64,000 nt of DNA from Variovorax beijingensis (GTDB taxonomy: Bacteria > Pseudomonadota > Gammaproteobacteria > Burkholderiales > Burkholderiaceae_C), in NCBI RefSeq assembly GCF_007828835.1, contig NZ_VIVL01000004.1:372001-436000 (forward strand), written 5' to 3'. Under the pieces are notes generated by a model, which saw only the letters and a program-made list of their open reading frames with translations, was not told the origin of the DNA and did not search any database. The translations under genes and the position numbers were made by a program. Below, in pieces: positions 21,320 through 29,506 of this stretch (positions are counted from its first letter, which is position 1; each line of letters opens with the position of its first letter).

Positions 21320-22554
21320 CTCTTTCCCAAACCGTTGCCGTGATCGGCGGCGGACCGGCCGGCCTGATGGCGGCCGAAGTCCTGAGCGCGTCCGGCGTGC
21401 AGGTGCACGTCTACGACGCCATGCCCTCGGTGGGCCGCAAGTTCCTGCTGGCCGGCCGCGGCGGGCTGAACCTCACGCATTCGGAGCCCTTCGACGTGTT
21501 CATGAGCCGGTTCGGCGAGCGCCGCGCGCAGCTCGAACCGATGCTCGCCCGCTTCGGTCCGCAGCAGGTGCGCGATTGGGCGGCGGGCCTCGGCATCGAG
21601 ACCTTCGTCGGCACCTCGGGCCGCGTGTTTCCGACCGACATGAAGGCCGCGCCGCTGCTGCGCGCCTGGCTGCACCGGTTGCGTGCGGCGGGCGTGCAGT
21701 TCCATATGCGCCACCGCTGGCTCGGTGACGCATCACTGGCCACGGCCTCATTGCGCTTTGCCACACCGACGGGCGAGGCCATCGCGAAGGCCGATGCGGT
21801 GGTGCTCGCCCTGGGTGGTGCGAGCTGGGCGCGGCTGGGCTCCGATGGCGCATGGGCGCCGTGGCTGCAGGCGCGCGGGATCGACATCGCGCCGCTGCTG
21901 CCTGCCAACTGTGGTTTCGACGGGGCAGGGTGGAGCGAACATTTCGCGAGCCGTTTCGCAGGCCAGCCCTTCAAGTCGGTTGCGATTGCGTTCACCGACA
22001 GCCAGGGGCGCCGCTTTGCGCGCAAGGGCGAGTTCGTTGCAACCGCGACCGGCATCGAAGGCAGCCTGATCTATGCGGCCTCGGCATTGCTGCGCGACGA
22101 GATCGCCGTGCACGGCAGCGCGACGCTGCTGCTCGATCTGCTGCCCGACCGCAGTGCCGAGCAGGTGCTGGCGGCCGTGAAGCATCCACGCGGCGCCCGC
22201 TCGCTCAGCAGCCATCTGAAGAGCCGGCTCGGACTGGAAGGCATCAAGGCCGGCGTGCTGCACGAGGCGCTCAGCCGCGAAGCCATGCAGGATCCCGTGC
22301 AACTGGCGGCGACGATCAAGGCCGTGCCGCTGCGGCTGGTCGCGACCCGGCCCATCGACGAAGCCATCAGCACCGCAGGCGGCGTGCGCTTCGAGGCGCT
22401 CGACGAACGGCTCATGGTCAGCGCGGCGCCGGGCGTGTTCGTGGCAGGAGAAATGCTCGACTGGGAGGCGCCGACCGGCGGCTACCTGCTGACGGCGTCC
22501 ATGGCCAGTGGGGCGGCCGCGGCGCGCGGAGCGATCAAGCAGCTGGGCCTCTGA
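21316..22554 (+). CDS. FAD-dependent oxidoreductase of the HI0933/TIGR03862 type
   Basis: This is a cytoplasmic flavoprotein of unknown substrate. The 412-aa protein has the N-terminal dinucleotide-binding motif IGGGPAGLMAAEVL and the family motif GRKFLLAGRGGLNLTH. A C-terminal FAD-binding segment follows (GVFVAGEMLDWEAPTGGYLL). ATG 21316 overlaps the AddA-like stop. Relatives are annotated only as a conserved flavoprotein, and coupling to repair genes does not by itself define its role. Confidence 0.88.
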   Translation: MTLSQTVAVIGGGPAGLMAAEVLSASGVQVHVYDAMPSVGRKFLLAGRGGLNLTHSEPFDVFMSRFGERRAQLEPMLARFGPQQVRDWAAGLGIETFVGTSGRVFPTDMKAAPLLRAWLHRLRAAGVQFHMRHRWLGDASLATASLRFATPTGEAIAKADAVVLALGGASWARLGSDGAWAPWLQARGIDIAPLLPANCGFDGAGWSEHFASRFAGQPFKSVAIAFTDSQGRRFARKGEFVATATGIEGSLIYAASALLRDEIAVHGSATLLLDLLPDRSAEQVLAAVKHPRGARSLSSHLKSRLGLEGIKAGVLHEALSREAMQDPVQLAATIKAVPLRLVATRPIDEAISTAGGVRFEALDERLMVSAAPGVFVAGEMLDWEAPTGGYLLTASMASGAAAARGAIKQLGL

Positions 22555-22635
22555 GGGCATGACTGAATACTTTTGTATTGTTTATTGCACGCGCAAGGAT
22601 TAAGCTGCGACCAGACAAAAAATAAAGGAGCAGCG

Positions 22636-24549
22636 ATGACCAGCGTTCCATCGCCGCGCGCCGCGCGCGGGCTTGCTTATGCATCCCTGGTGTTCCTGGT
22701 TTGGTCCGGCGGTGACGCAGGAGGCGGCGCCCGCGCGCAGGGCGCAAATCCGACGCTGGCGGGCGCGTCCGCATCGGCAAGCAAGCCGGTGCCGCCAGAC
22801 GGACAGCCGGCGTCCCTCACCAGTCCGTCCCCCGGCACCAAGTTCGCCAGCCGCAGCGCGACCTTCGTCTGGACCAACACGGGTGCCAACCAGTACGGCT
22901 TGACGATCCTGTCGGCCTCTTCGGCGACACCCGTTGTGGACACATCGACCAGCGCGACAACGCTGACGGTGACAAACCTTCCCATAGACGGTGCGGGGCT
23001 CGTGGTCCGGCTGCGCTCCCGATTCAAGGGGAAGTGGCTGCCGGCCAACGAGTACCTGTTCACGGCAGCCGGCTACACCGCGGCGCAATCGACCGCCGCG
23101 GTGAAGCCCTGGTCCGACCCGATCGCGTTGCCACTCGTGCCCGCGTCGGCCGCGAACCTGCCGGACGGCAAGCTGCTGCTGTGGGCAGCCCGCTCGCCCA
23201 ACAGCTTCAGCACGAGCAGCAGCGAGGCCTACACCTACACCACGGTGTTCGACCCCGTCACGCGAAGCGCCAGCCCGTTGTCGATCACGGCGACCGGCCA
23301 CCAGATGTTCTGCCCCGGCCTGAGCATGCTGGCCGATGGCAGCGTGCTGGTCAGCGGCGGCAGCGATGCGACGAAGACCTCGATCTACGACCCGGCGCTG
23401 GGCGGCTGGGTGACGGGTGCGCAACTCGGCATTGCACGCGCCTACCAGGCGAGCACGACGATGTCCGACGGCTCCGTGTTCACAGTCGGCGGGTCGTGGA
23501 ACGGCGGGCAGGGCGGCAAGTACGGCGAGGTGTGGTCGGCCGCCACCAGGACCTGGCGCACGCTGTCCGGCGTACCGGCCAACATGCCCGATGCGAGCAA
23601 TGTCTCGAACCCGCCGCTGGCCGGCCCGGACGCGGCCGGGGTCTACCGGGGCGACAACCACATGTGGCTGTTCGGCGCCGCCGACGGCTGGGTATTCCAC
23701 GCCGGTCCCGCGGCGGCAATGCATTGGATCGACACACGCGGCAGCGGCGCGATCCTGCAGGCCGGTCCACGCAGCGACGACCCCTATGCCATGACGGCCA
23801 GCGCCGTGATGTACGACATCGGCAAGATCCTCAAGCTCGGCGGCGCGCCCAACCACGACAGCGGCGACGCCTTCAAGACCGCCTACATCATCGACATCAG
23901 CGCGGGCGCGCCGATGGCACCCACGGTGCGCAAGCTCTCGCCGATGGCTTATGGCCGAACCTTCGTGAACAGCGTGGTGCTGCCCAACGGCGATGTGTTC
24001 GTGATAGGCGGGCAGACGCAGCCCGTTCCGTTCTCCGACTCCTACAGCGTGCTGGCGGCCGAGTTGTGGAGCCCGGAGCTCGAGACCTTCATCACCGTGC
24101 CGCCGATGCAGAAACCGCGCAACTATCACAGCATGGCCTTGCTGCTGATGGACGGACGCGTGCTGTCGGGCGGCGGTGGGCTGTGCGACTGTGCGGGCGA
24201 CCACCCGGATGCAGAGATCTACACGCCGCCGTACCTGCTGGCGAGCGACGGTTCGCCGGCGCCCCGCCCGGCCATCACGGCCGCGCCGGCCAGCGCCACA
24301 TGGGGAAGCCAGATCGCCGTGACGACCGATCGCGCGGCGGCCCGCTTTGCGCTGGTGCGCATGGCATCGGCCACTCACTCGGTCAACACCGATCAGCGCC
24401 GCATCCCGCTGTCATTCACGGGCACGGCAGGCAACTACCAGTTGGGCATTCCGGCCGACCGCGGGACGGTGCTGCCGGGCAACTACATGCTGTTTGCGCT
24501 CGACAGCAGTGGCGTGCCAAGCGTGGCGCGCACCATCAACATCCGGTAG
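22636..24549 (+). CDS. Secreted galactose-oxidase-like radical copper oxidase
   Basis: This is a predicted extracytoplasmic copper enzyme oxidising a primary alcohol or aldehyde with release of peroxide. ATG 22636 follows AGGAG at 22626-22630; the 637-aa product begins with a signal peptide. Residues about 55-150 look like an Ig-like domain, then a Kelch beta-propeller, then a C-terminal DUF1929-type domain. All galactose oxidase active-site residues are recognisable: Cys226 (HQMFCPGLSM), Tyr270 (RAYQASTTMSDG), Trp288 (GGSWNGG), Tyr497-His498 (RNYHSMALLL) and His581 (ATHSVNTDQRRIPL). Cys226-Tyr270 would form the thioether radical cofactor. The closeness to fungal galactose oxidase in these blocks is striking. 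The substrate is not predictable. Confidence 0.88.
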   Translation: MTSVPSPRAARGLAYASLVFLVWSGGDAGGGARAQGANPTLAGASASASKPVPPDGQPASLTSPSPGTKFASRSATFVWTNTGANQYGLTILSASSATPVVDTSTSATTLTVTNLPIDGAGLVVRLRSRFKGKWLPANEYLFTAAGYTAAQSTAAVKPWSDPIALPLVPASAANLPDGKLLLWAARSPNSFSTSSSEAYTYTTVFDPVTRSASPLSITATGHQMFCPGLSMLADGSVLVSGGSDATKTSIYDPALGGWVTGAQLGIARAYQASTTMSDGSVFTVGGSWNGGQGGKYGEVWSAATRTWRTLSGVPANMPDASNVSNPPLAGPDAAGVYRGDNHMWLFGAADGWVFHAGPAAAMHWIDTRGSGAILQAGPRSDDPYAMTASAVMYDIGKILKLGGAPNHDSGDAFKTAYIIDISAGAPMAPTVRKLSPMAYGRTFVNSVVLPNGDVFVIGGQTQPVPFSDSYSVLAAELWSPELETFITVPPMQKPRNYHSMALLLMDGRVLSGGGGLCDCAGDHPDAEIYTPPYLLASDGSPAPRPAITAAPASATWGSQIAVTTDRAAARFALVRMASATHSVNTDQRRIPLSFTGTAGNYQLGIPADRGTVLPGNYMLFALDSSGVPSVARTINIR

Positions 24550-24555
24550 CGGCCG

Positions 24556-25029
24556 GTGCGCTTCGCGAAGCCGAGGCCTTCGATGATGATGCTGGCGCTG
24601 GCCTTCGGAACCGCACTGGCTGTTGGCCCGGCGTGGTCCGAAGAGCCTGAAGCGGCCGTGCCTTCCTCGGTGGCGCGCGGCGTGCGCCTGTTCGATGGCG
24701 CCGAGCCGCTGGCCGGCACACTGTCCGGCCACAACGCGCCGCTGCCGAGTGCTGCGACGCGCTGCATCCAATGCCATGCGGGGCCCGGCAGGTCCGCCGC
24801 CGCGGTCCCCGGATTCGCGCCGCCGCTCGACCGGCGCCAGTTGCGCGAAACCCTCCCGCGGCGCGGCGGCCCGCCCGTCGCGTACGAGCGCGCATCCTTC
24901 TGCCGCACGCTGCGCACCGGCGTCGACCCGGCCCACGTCACGCTGCCCCGAGCCATGCCGCGCTTCGATGCCGACGATGGCCAGTGCGCGGCGTTGTGGG
25001 ACTATCTGACGCAGGCTCCCTCCGAATGA
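24556..25029 (+). CDS. Small exported c-type cytochrome
   Basis: This is a predicted periplasmic single-heme electron carrier. The 157-aa product (GTG start at 24556; ATG at 24583 is possible) has a signal peptide ending near PAWSEE. The heme-binding motif is CIQCH (Cys70, Cys73, His74) and the probable axial ligand is Met134 in RAMPRFD. It lies 6 bases after the copper oxidase and overlaps the Sco gene by four bases (ATGA), so the three are probably one operon. It may accept electrons linked to the oxidase or its maturation. Confidence 0.8.
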   Translation: MRFAKPRPSMMMLALAFGTALAVGPAWSEEPEAAVPSSVARGVRLFDGAEPLAGTLSGHNAPLPSAATRCIQCHAGPGRSAAAVPGFAPPLDRRQLRETLPRRGGPPVAYERASFCRTLRTGVDPAHVTLPRAMPRFDADDGQCAALWDYLTQAPSE

Positions 25030-25625
25030 ACGCGCCTAGCCGCTTCCTAACCTGCAGGGCTGCATCCCTCGGGCGCCGGCGCCTGCTTGCCGCGAGCGCG
25101 CTGGCGTGGCTGGGTGTGCCTCCGGCCCGCGCGAACGACAGCACCGGCCCGGTGATGCCGGCGGTGGCGGCCCCGGCCTTGCCGCTGCGGCGCCATGATG
25201 GCGCCGCGCCAATGCTCGCGGCGCAGCTCCGAGGCAGCCTGACGGCCGTTCAATTGATGTTCACCGGTTGCAGCACGGTCTGCCCGATCCAGGGGGCCTT
25301 GTTCTCGACGCTGCAGGCGGCATTGCTGACCGAGCGCAATGCAGCGGTGCGTCTGCTGTCGCTGAGCATCGATCCGCTGGCCGACGACCCCGCGGCATTG
25401 AGCGCCTGGCTGCGGCGTTTTGGCGCAAGACCGACATGGAGCGCGGCGGCGCCAGCCCCCGAAGCACTCGAGTCGATGTTCAGGCTTTTCACGGGAGGCG
25501 CGGCAGCGGGCGACCGGCATACCGGCCAGGTTTATCTGTTCGATCGCCGCGCCCGCCTGGTCTGGCGTACCAGCGAACTGCCGCCTGCCGAAGAGGTCAT
25601 GGCCGGCTTGCGACAGATTGGATAG
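25026..25625 (+). CDS. SCO1/SenC family copper-binding thioredoxin-like protein
   Basis: This is a predicted periplasmic copper chaperone or thiol reductant. The 199-aa protein has an N-terminal signal with three arginines followed by a hydrophobic stretch. The Sco copper site is intact: CxxxC in GCSTVCP (Cys82, Cys86) and His165 in GDRHTGQVYLF. In other contexts Sco proteins metallate cytochrome oxidase. Here the neighbour is a copper radical enzyme, so delivery of copper to that enzyme is a reasonable inference. Confidence 0.85.
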   Translation: MNAPSRFLTCRAASLGRRRLLAASALAWLGVPPARANDSTGPVMPAVAAPALPLRRHDGAAPMLAAQLRGSLTAVQLMFTGCSTVCPIQGALFSTLQAALLTERNAAVRLLSLSIDPLADDPAALSAWLRRFGARPTWSAAAPAPEALESMFRLFTGGAAAGDRHTGQVYLFDRRARLVWRTSELPPAEEVMAGLRQIG

Positions 25626-25733
25626 CGGGGGCAGCTGTGCGAAAGTCTGCAGGCAGGTTCTGCGGACCGGGACTCGTGGCCCCTGTTCAGCGCGCAAGCT
25701 CTTGAGAGCTCACGGCTTCCTGGATGTTAGGTT

Positions 25734-25830
25734 GACGAGCCTTACCCCTGGCACTGACTACGCAGTTAGGGCTGCTTGGTTCCCCACCTGACCCGGTTGG
25801 CCACTTCACCATGCAGGGAGGCCCGTCAAA
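25734..25830 (-). ncRNA. ffs: Signal recognition particle 4.5S RNA
   Basis: On the minus strand this roughly 95-base RNA contains the SRP core: GGTCAGGTGGGGAACCAAGC forms the apical stem with a GGGGAAC loop region and asymmetric internal loop. The ends close a 9-base-pair terminal stem, GACGGGCCT (25827-25819) with AGGCTCGTC (25742-25734), one pair being G-U. It is the short bacterial type without an Alu domain. It binds Ffh for membrane protein targeting. Placement just upstream of dnaX is common in Betaproteobacteria. A good -10 lies upstream. Confidence 0.9.
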
Positions 25831-25834
25831 GGCT

Positions 25835-25840
25835 ATTGTA
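25835..25840 (-). promoter_or_regulatory. -10 element of the ffs promoter
   Basis: TACAAT on the minus strand ends 7 bases before the predicted 5' end of the 4.5S RNA. At 17-base spacing the -35 would be GAAGTG, a poor match. Confidence 0.65.
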
Positions 25841-25864
25841 ACCCCCCAGGCTGCGCGCACTTCG

Positions 25865-25931
25865 TGTCGCTTCGCCCACCCCCTGCTGGGGGCGATACCA
25901 GCGGCCCGGCTGAGCCGGTTCCGCGGTATCC
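25865..25931. repeat. Intergenic GC-rich hairpin repeat, copy 1
   Basis: CGCCCACCCCC-TGCT-GGGGG is followed by GCGGCCCGGC and a CCGGCT/AGCCGG stem. The same two blocks in the same order occur in the minus-strand reading of 31183-31266. It fills part of the 380-base gap between the Sco gene and dnaX, between ffs and the dnaX start. I recognise the style of this element from Comamonadaceae intergenic regions, but cannot count copies here. Confidence 0.5.
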
Positions 25932-26005
25932 CGCGAAAAGACAGGGCCTTTTTTGATTGCGGGGTGAGGGCAAGAGGGGCCGCCGCGCCTTTTAGAATGC
26001 CCGCA

Positions 26006-27865
26006 ATGTCTTATCTCGTGCTCGCTCGCAAGTTCCGTCCGAAAACCTTCGGTGAGATGGTTGGTCAGGGGCACGTGGTGCAGGCGCTCGAGAACGCGTT
26101 GACCACGCAGCGGCTGCATCACGCCTATCTTTTCACCGGGACGCGGGGCGTGGGCAAGACGACCGTCTCCCGCATTCTGGCCAAGTCGCTCAACTGCCAG
26201 GGCCCGGACGGGCAGGGCGGCATCACGGCCACGCCTTGCGGGGTGTGCCAGGCCTGCAAGGACATCGATTCGGGCCGTTTCGTCGACTACACCGAACTCG
26301 ACGCGGCATCGAACCGTGGCGTGGACGAGGTGCAGTCGCTGCTCGAGCAGGCGGTCTACAAGCCGGTGCAGGGGCGCTTCAAGGTCTTCATGATCGACGA
26401 GGTGCACATGCTCACCAACACCGCGTTCAACGCGATGCTGAAGACGCTCGAGGAGCCGCCGGAATACCTCAAGTTCGTGCTCGCGACCACCGATCCGCAG
26501 AAGGTGCCGGTCACGGTGCTGTCGCGCTGCCTGCAGTTCAACCTGCGGCCGATGGCGCCCGAAACGGTGCTGGAGCACCTGACGGGCGTGCTGCAGGCCG
26601 AGCAGGTGCCGGCCGAGCCGCAGGCGCTGCGCCTGCTGGCGCGCGCGGCGCGCGGCTCGATGCGCGATGCGCTGTCGCTCACCGACCAGGCCATCGCCTT
26701 CGGCAATGGCGAGTTGCTCGAAACCGGCGTGCGCCAGATGCTCGGCAGCGTGGACCGCGGCCATGTGTTCAAGCTGATCGAGGCGCTGGCACTGGGCGAC
26801 GGCCGGACGGTGGTCGACACCTCCGAAGCGCTGCGGCGCGACGGCATGTCCGCCGCGTCCACGCTGGAAGAAATGACCGCCGTGCTGCAGGCCATGGCCG
26901 TGCTGCAGGCAGTGCCCTCGCGGGCCGAATCGGCCGATTCGGCGACCGATCCCGATGCCGCCGACACGGCGCGCCTCGCGTCGCTGATGCCGGCCGACGA
27001 AACCCAGCTGCTCTACAGCCTGTGCCTGCACGGGCGCGGCGAACTGGGCCTGGCGCCCGACGAATACGCGGCGCTCACCATGGTGCTGTTGCGGCTTCTG
27101 GCTTTCAAGCCTTCCAACGCGGCCGCTGCTTCGGCCTTCGCGGAAAAAAAAACTCTGAATGAAGCCGCCCGGGCGGTTTCGGTCCCTGCGGCCGTGGCAC
27201 CGGCTCATCAGCACACGGCGGTGATCGCCGCGCCGCCAGCGTCGAATCCCCCCGCTGCGCCGGTGCCTCGATCCAACCCGGCGCCGGCCGGCCAGCGCCT
27301 GGCCGTGGTCAGCGAGCCGGTGCGGCAGGGCGGGGCCCGGCCTTCCGCCGAGGCCGAACCCTCGCCGGCTGCGGAAGCGCCGCGGGTGCTTGCCGTTCCG
27401 ATGCGCGTGCAGCCGCCGCCGAGCCAGCGCGACGCGCCGCGCCCCGACGAGCAGCGCGGCCCGGCGCCGCCCATTCCGCCGAGCGAGGACGGCGACTTCT
27501 GGCACGCCGCGGTCACGCAGATGATCGCGGCCGAGAGCATCAGCGCGCTGGCGCGCGAGCTCGCGCTCCAGTCGCAGCTGGTGGCGCGCGATGTCGACCA
27601 GTGGATACTTCGCGTCGAGCGCGAGCTGCTCAACCAGCCTTCGGCCCGCGAGAAGCTCACCGATGCCCTGGCCGCACTTGGCCACGGCGTGAAGCTCGCG
27701 ATCGAGATCGGCGCCGTGGTCGACAGCCCCGCGCGCCGCAACAAGCAGGCGGCCGACGAGCGCCAGCGCGTGGCCGAGGAGGCCATCCGCAGCGATCCCG
27801 AAGTACAGATGCTGATGCGCGAATTCGATGCGAAGATCGTGCCCGGAACACTCAAGCCCGCCTGA
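26006..27865 (+). CDS. dnaX: DNA polymerase III subunits tau and (by frameshift) gamma
   Basis: DnaX is the clamp-loader ATPase of the replicative polymerase. The full tau form is 619 aa, from ATG 26006 (MSYLVLARKFRPKTF). Walker A is GTRGVGKTT, a four-Cys zinc site follows (Cys in LNCQG and CGVCQACKD), Walker B/DEVH is MIDEVHMLT and the SRC motif is LSRCLQF. A Pro/Ala-rich linker from about residue 390 leads to the polymerase-binding tail. At 27144-27152 nine A sit in frame as GAA AAA AAA A; a -1 slip gives a 385-aa gamma-like product ending at TGA 27160-27162. Confidence 0.96.
   Translation: MSYLVLARKFRPKTFGEMVGQGHVVQALENALTTQRLHHAYLFTGTRGVGKTTVSRILAKSLNCQGPDGQGGITATPCGVCQACKDIDSGRFVDYTELDAASNRGVDEVQSLLEQAVYKPVQGRFKVFMIDEVHMLTNTAFNAMLKTLEEPPEYLKFVLATTDPQKVPVTVLSRCLQFNLRPMAPETVLEHLTGVLQAEQVPAEPQALRLLARAARGSMRDALSLTDQAIAFGNGELLETGVRQMLGSVDRGHVFKLIEALALGDGRTVVDTSEALRRDGMSAASTLEEMTAVLQAMAVLQAVPSRAESADSATDPDAADTARLASLMPADETQLLYSLCLHGRGELGLAPDEYAALTMVLLRLLAFKPSNAAAASAFAEKKTLNEAARAVSVPAAVAPAHQHTAVIAAPPASNPPAAPVPRSNPAPAGQRLAVVSEPVRQGGARPSAEAEPSPAAEAPRVLAVPMRVQPPPSQRDAPRPDEQRGPAPPIPPSEDGDFWHAAVTQMIAAESISALARELALQSQLVARDVDQWILRVERELLNQPSAREKLTDALAALGHGVKLAIEIGAVVDSPARRNKQAADERQRVAEEAIRSDPEVQMLMREFDAKIVPGTLKPA
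27144..27179 (+). promoter_or_regulatory. dnaX A9 slippery run plus downstream stem-loop
   Basis: Nine consecutive A (27144-27152) are followed after nine bases by an inverted repeat, CCGCCC/GGGCGG, extended to AAG/TTT at 27162-27179. A -1 shift on the run reads Asn-Ser-Glu-stop. This is the same layout as known dnaX frameshift or slippage sites. Confidence 0.7.
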
Positions 27866-27962
27866 CTGAACGCCACTGAAAAACCGTGCCGGCACTTGCG
27901 GCATTCGGCATCGGCCGCCATCTCTCTTATCCTTCCTCCATTTCAACCAATCAGGACCAACG

Positions 27963-28295
27963 ATGTTCAACAAAGGACAACTGGCCGGCCTCATGAAGCA
28001 GGCGCAGGCAATGCAGGACAACCTCAAGAAGGCCCAGGAAGAACTGGCCACCATCGAGGTCGAAGGCGAGTCGGGCGCAGGCCTCGTGAAGGTCGTGATG
28101 ACCTGCAAGCACGACGTCAAGCGCATCACCATCGACCCGAGCCTCCTGGCCGATGACAAGGACATGCTCGAAGACCTCGTGGCCGCCGCCTTCAATGCCG
28201 CGGTGCGCAAGGCCGAGGAAACCAGCGAACAGAAGATGGGCAAGCTCACCGCGGGCATGCCGGGCCTTCCGCCCGGCATGAAGCTGCCGTTCTGA
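27963..28295 (+). CDS. ybaB: YbaB/EbfC family nucleoid-associated protein
   Basis: This is a small DNA-binding protein that forms dimers on the chromosome. The 110-aa sequence begins [18 protein letters not shown] and has the conserved strand pattern [16 protein letters not shown], then a Met/Gly/Pro-rich tail. It lies between dnaX and recR, the standard order across bacteria. Confidence 0.95.
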   Translation: MFNKGQLAGLMKQAQAMQDNLKKAQEELATIEVEGESGAGLVKVVMTCKHDVKRITIDPSLLADDKDMLEDLVAAAFNAAVRKAEETSEQKMGKLTAGMPGLPPGMKLPF

Positions 28296-28302
28296 GCCAT
28301 TG

Positions 28303-28893
28303 ATGGCCGACGCCAGTTCGCTTGACGCCCTGGTCGATGCGCTGCGCCGCCTGCCCGGCGTCGGCGTCAAGTCGGCCTCGCGCATGGCCTTCCACTTGCT
28401 GCAGCACGACCGCGAGGGCGCACAGCTGCTTGCGCGCGCCTTGCAGCAGGCGGCCGGCAACGTGCGGCATTGCGAGCGCTGCAACACCTTCACCGAAGCA
28501 CCAGTCTGCAACGTGTGCCTGGACACGCGCCGCGACGCAGGCAAGCTCTGCGTGGTCGAGACGCCGGCCGACCAGGCCGCGCTCGAGCGCACCGGGGCCT
28601 TCCGCGGCTACTACTTCGTGCTGATGGGCAAGCTCAGCCCGCTCGACGGCATCGGGCCCAAGGACATCGGCCTGCAGAAGCTCTTCGACCGCGCGCTGGA
28701 CGGCACGGTGAGCGAGGTCATCCTGGCCACCAACTTCACGGCAGAGGGCGAAGCCACCGCGCACGTGATCGGCGAAGCGCTCCGGCAGCGGGGCCTGAAC
28801 GTGACGCGCCTCGCGCGCGGCGTGCCCGCGGGCAGCGAACTCGAATACGTGGATCTCGGCACCATCGCGCATGCCTTGGTGGACCGCCGATAG
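28303..28893 (+). CDS. recR: Recombination protein RecR
   Basis: RecR acts with RecF/RecO to load RecA at gaps. The 196-aa protein has an N-terminal helix-hairpin-helix ([17 protein letters not shown]), a four-Cys zinc finger ([16 protein letters not shown]) and a Toprim domain ([15 protein letters not shown]...). I chose ATG 28303; a TTG three bases earlier is less likely. It follows ybaB by seven bases. Confidence 0.96.
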   Translation: MADASSLDALVDALRRLPGVGVKSASRMAFHLLQHDREGAQLLARALQQAAGNVRHCERCNTFTEAPVCNVCLDTRRDAGKLCVVETPADQAALERTGAFRGYYFVLMGKLSPLDGIGPKDIGLQKLFDRALDGTVSEVILATNFTAEGEATAHVIGEALRQRGLNVTRLARGVPAGSELEYVDLGTIAHALVDRR

Positions 28894-28943
28894 CGCGCAG
28901 CGGCCGCTGCAGCCGCCGTGCTGAAAGCAGACAAGCAATCCCC

Positions 28944-29336
28944 ATGACTTTTTCCTTGCTCACCGTCGCTTACTGGTGCGTGTTCATCGCCTGCGGCCTG
29001 CCGTATTTCGCGGCATGGATCGCCAAGGCCGGCAGCTTTGGTCCGCGCGACAACGTGCAGCCGCGCGACTGGGCCGCAAGGCAAAGCGGCTGGCGGGCGC
29101 GCGCCAACAGCGCGCAGGCCAACAGCTTCGAAGGCCTTCCGTTCTTCATCGGCGCGGTGATCATTGCGCATCAGCTCGGCGCCAATCAGGCGCGGCTCGA
29201 CATGCTGGCGGCGGCCTATGTCGTACTGCGTGTGATCTATATCGCGGTCTATATCAAGGGCATCGGCTCCGTGCGCAGTGCGGTCTGGGCGCTCGGTTTC
29301 GTGATCAATATCGCGATCCTTTTTCTCGCGCGCTAA
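28944..29336 (+). CDS. MAPEG family membrane protein
   Basis: This 130-aa protein has four predicted membrane helices and the MAPEG signature region (RANSAQANSFEGLPFFIGA). Eukaryotic members are glutathione/eicosanoid enzymes; the bacterial ones are mostly uncharacterised. It sits between recR and the ABC importer, probably as its own unit. Confidence 0.85.
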   Translation: MTFSLLTVAYWCVFIACGLPYFAAWIAKAGSFGPRDNVQPRDWAARQSGWRARANSAQANSFEGLPFFIGAVIIAHQLGANQARLDMLAAAYVVLRVIYIAVYIKGIGSVRSAVWALGFVINIAILFLAR

Positions 29337-29342
29337 GAGCGC

Positions 29343-29377
29343 AAACGGCCGCTGCGCCAGCGCGCAACAGGCCGTTT
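29343..29377 (+). terminator. Possible terminator hairpin after the MAPEG gene
   Basis: An 8-base perfect stem AAACGGCC/GGCCGTTT encloses a 19-base loop that can itself pair (GCGC repeats). It has only a TTT at its base and no long T run, so termination is uncertain. The rest of the 170-base gap to the next gene shows nothing clear. Confidence 0.35.
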
Positions 29378-29506
29378 GGCACAGGCCTCGCGGAGGTCTT
29401 CATGCTTACGTGGAAACCCGCACGGGATGACCCCGATGCAGGCAACGGGGGCGCACCCCTAAGCTCGATTCAGTCCACCAGAATCAAGTGCCCGCAGGAT
29501 TGCTCC

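Noticed and set aside
22636..24549. Plain Kelch-repeat protein without enzyme activity
   Set aside because: All copper and radical residues of galactose oxidase are present with their flanking motifs.
25811..26005. N-terminal extension of dnaX by 65 codons
   Set aside because: It runs through the SRP RNA promoter and a repeat element, and every DnaX family member starts at MSYLVLARK-like sequence.
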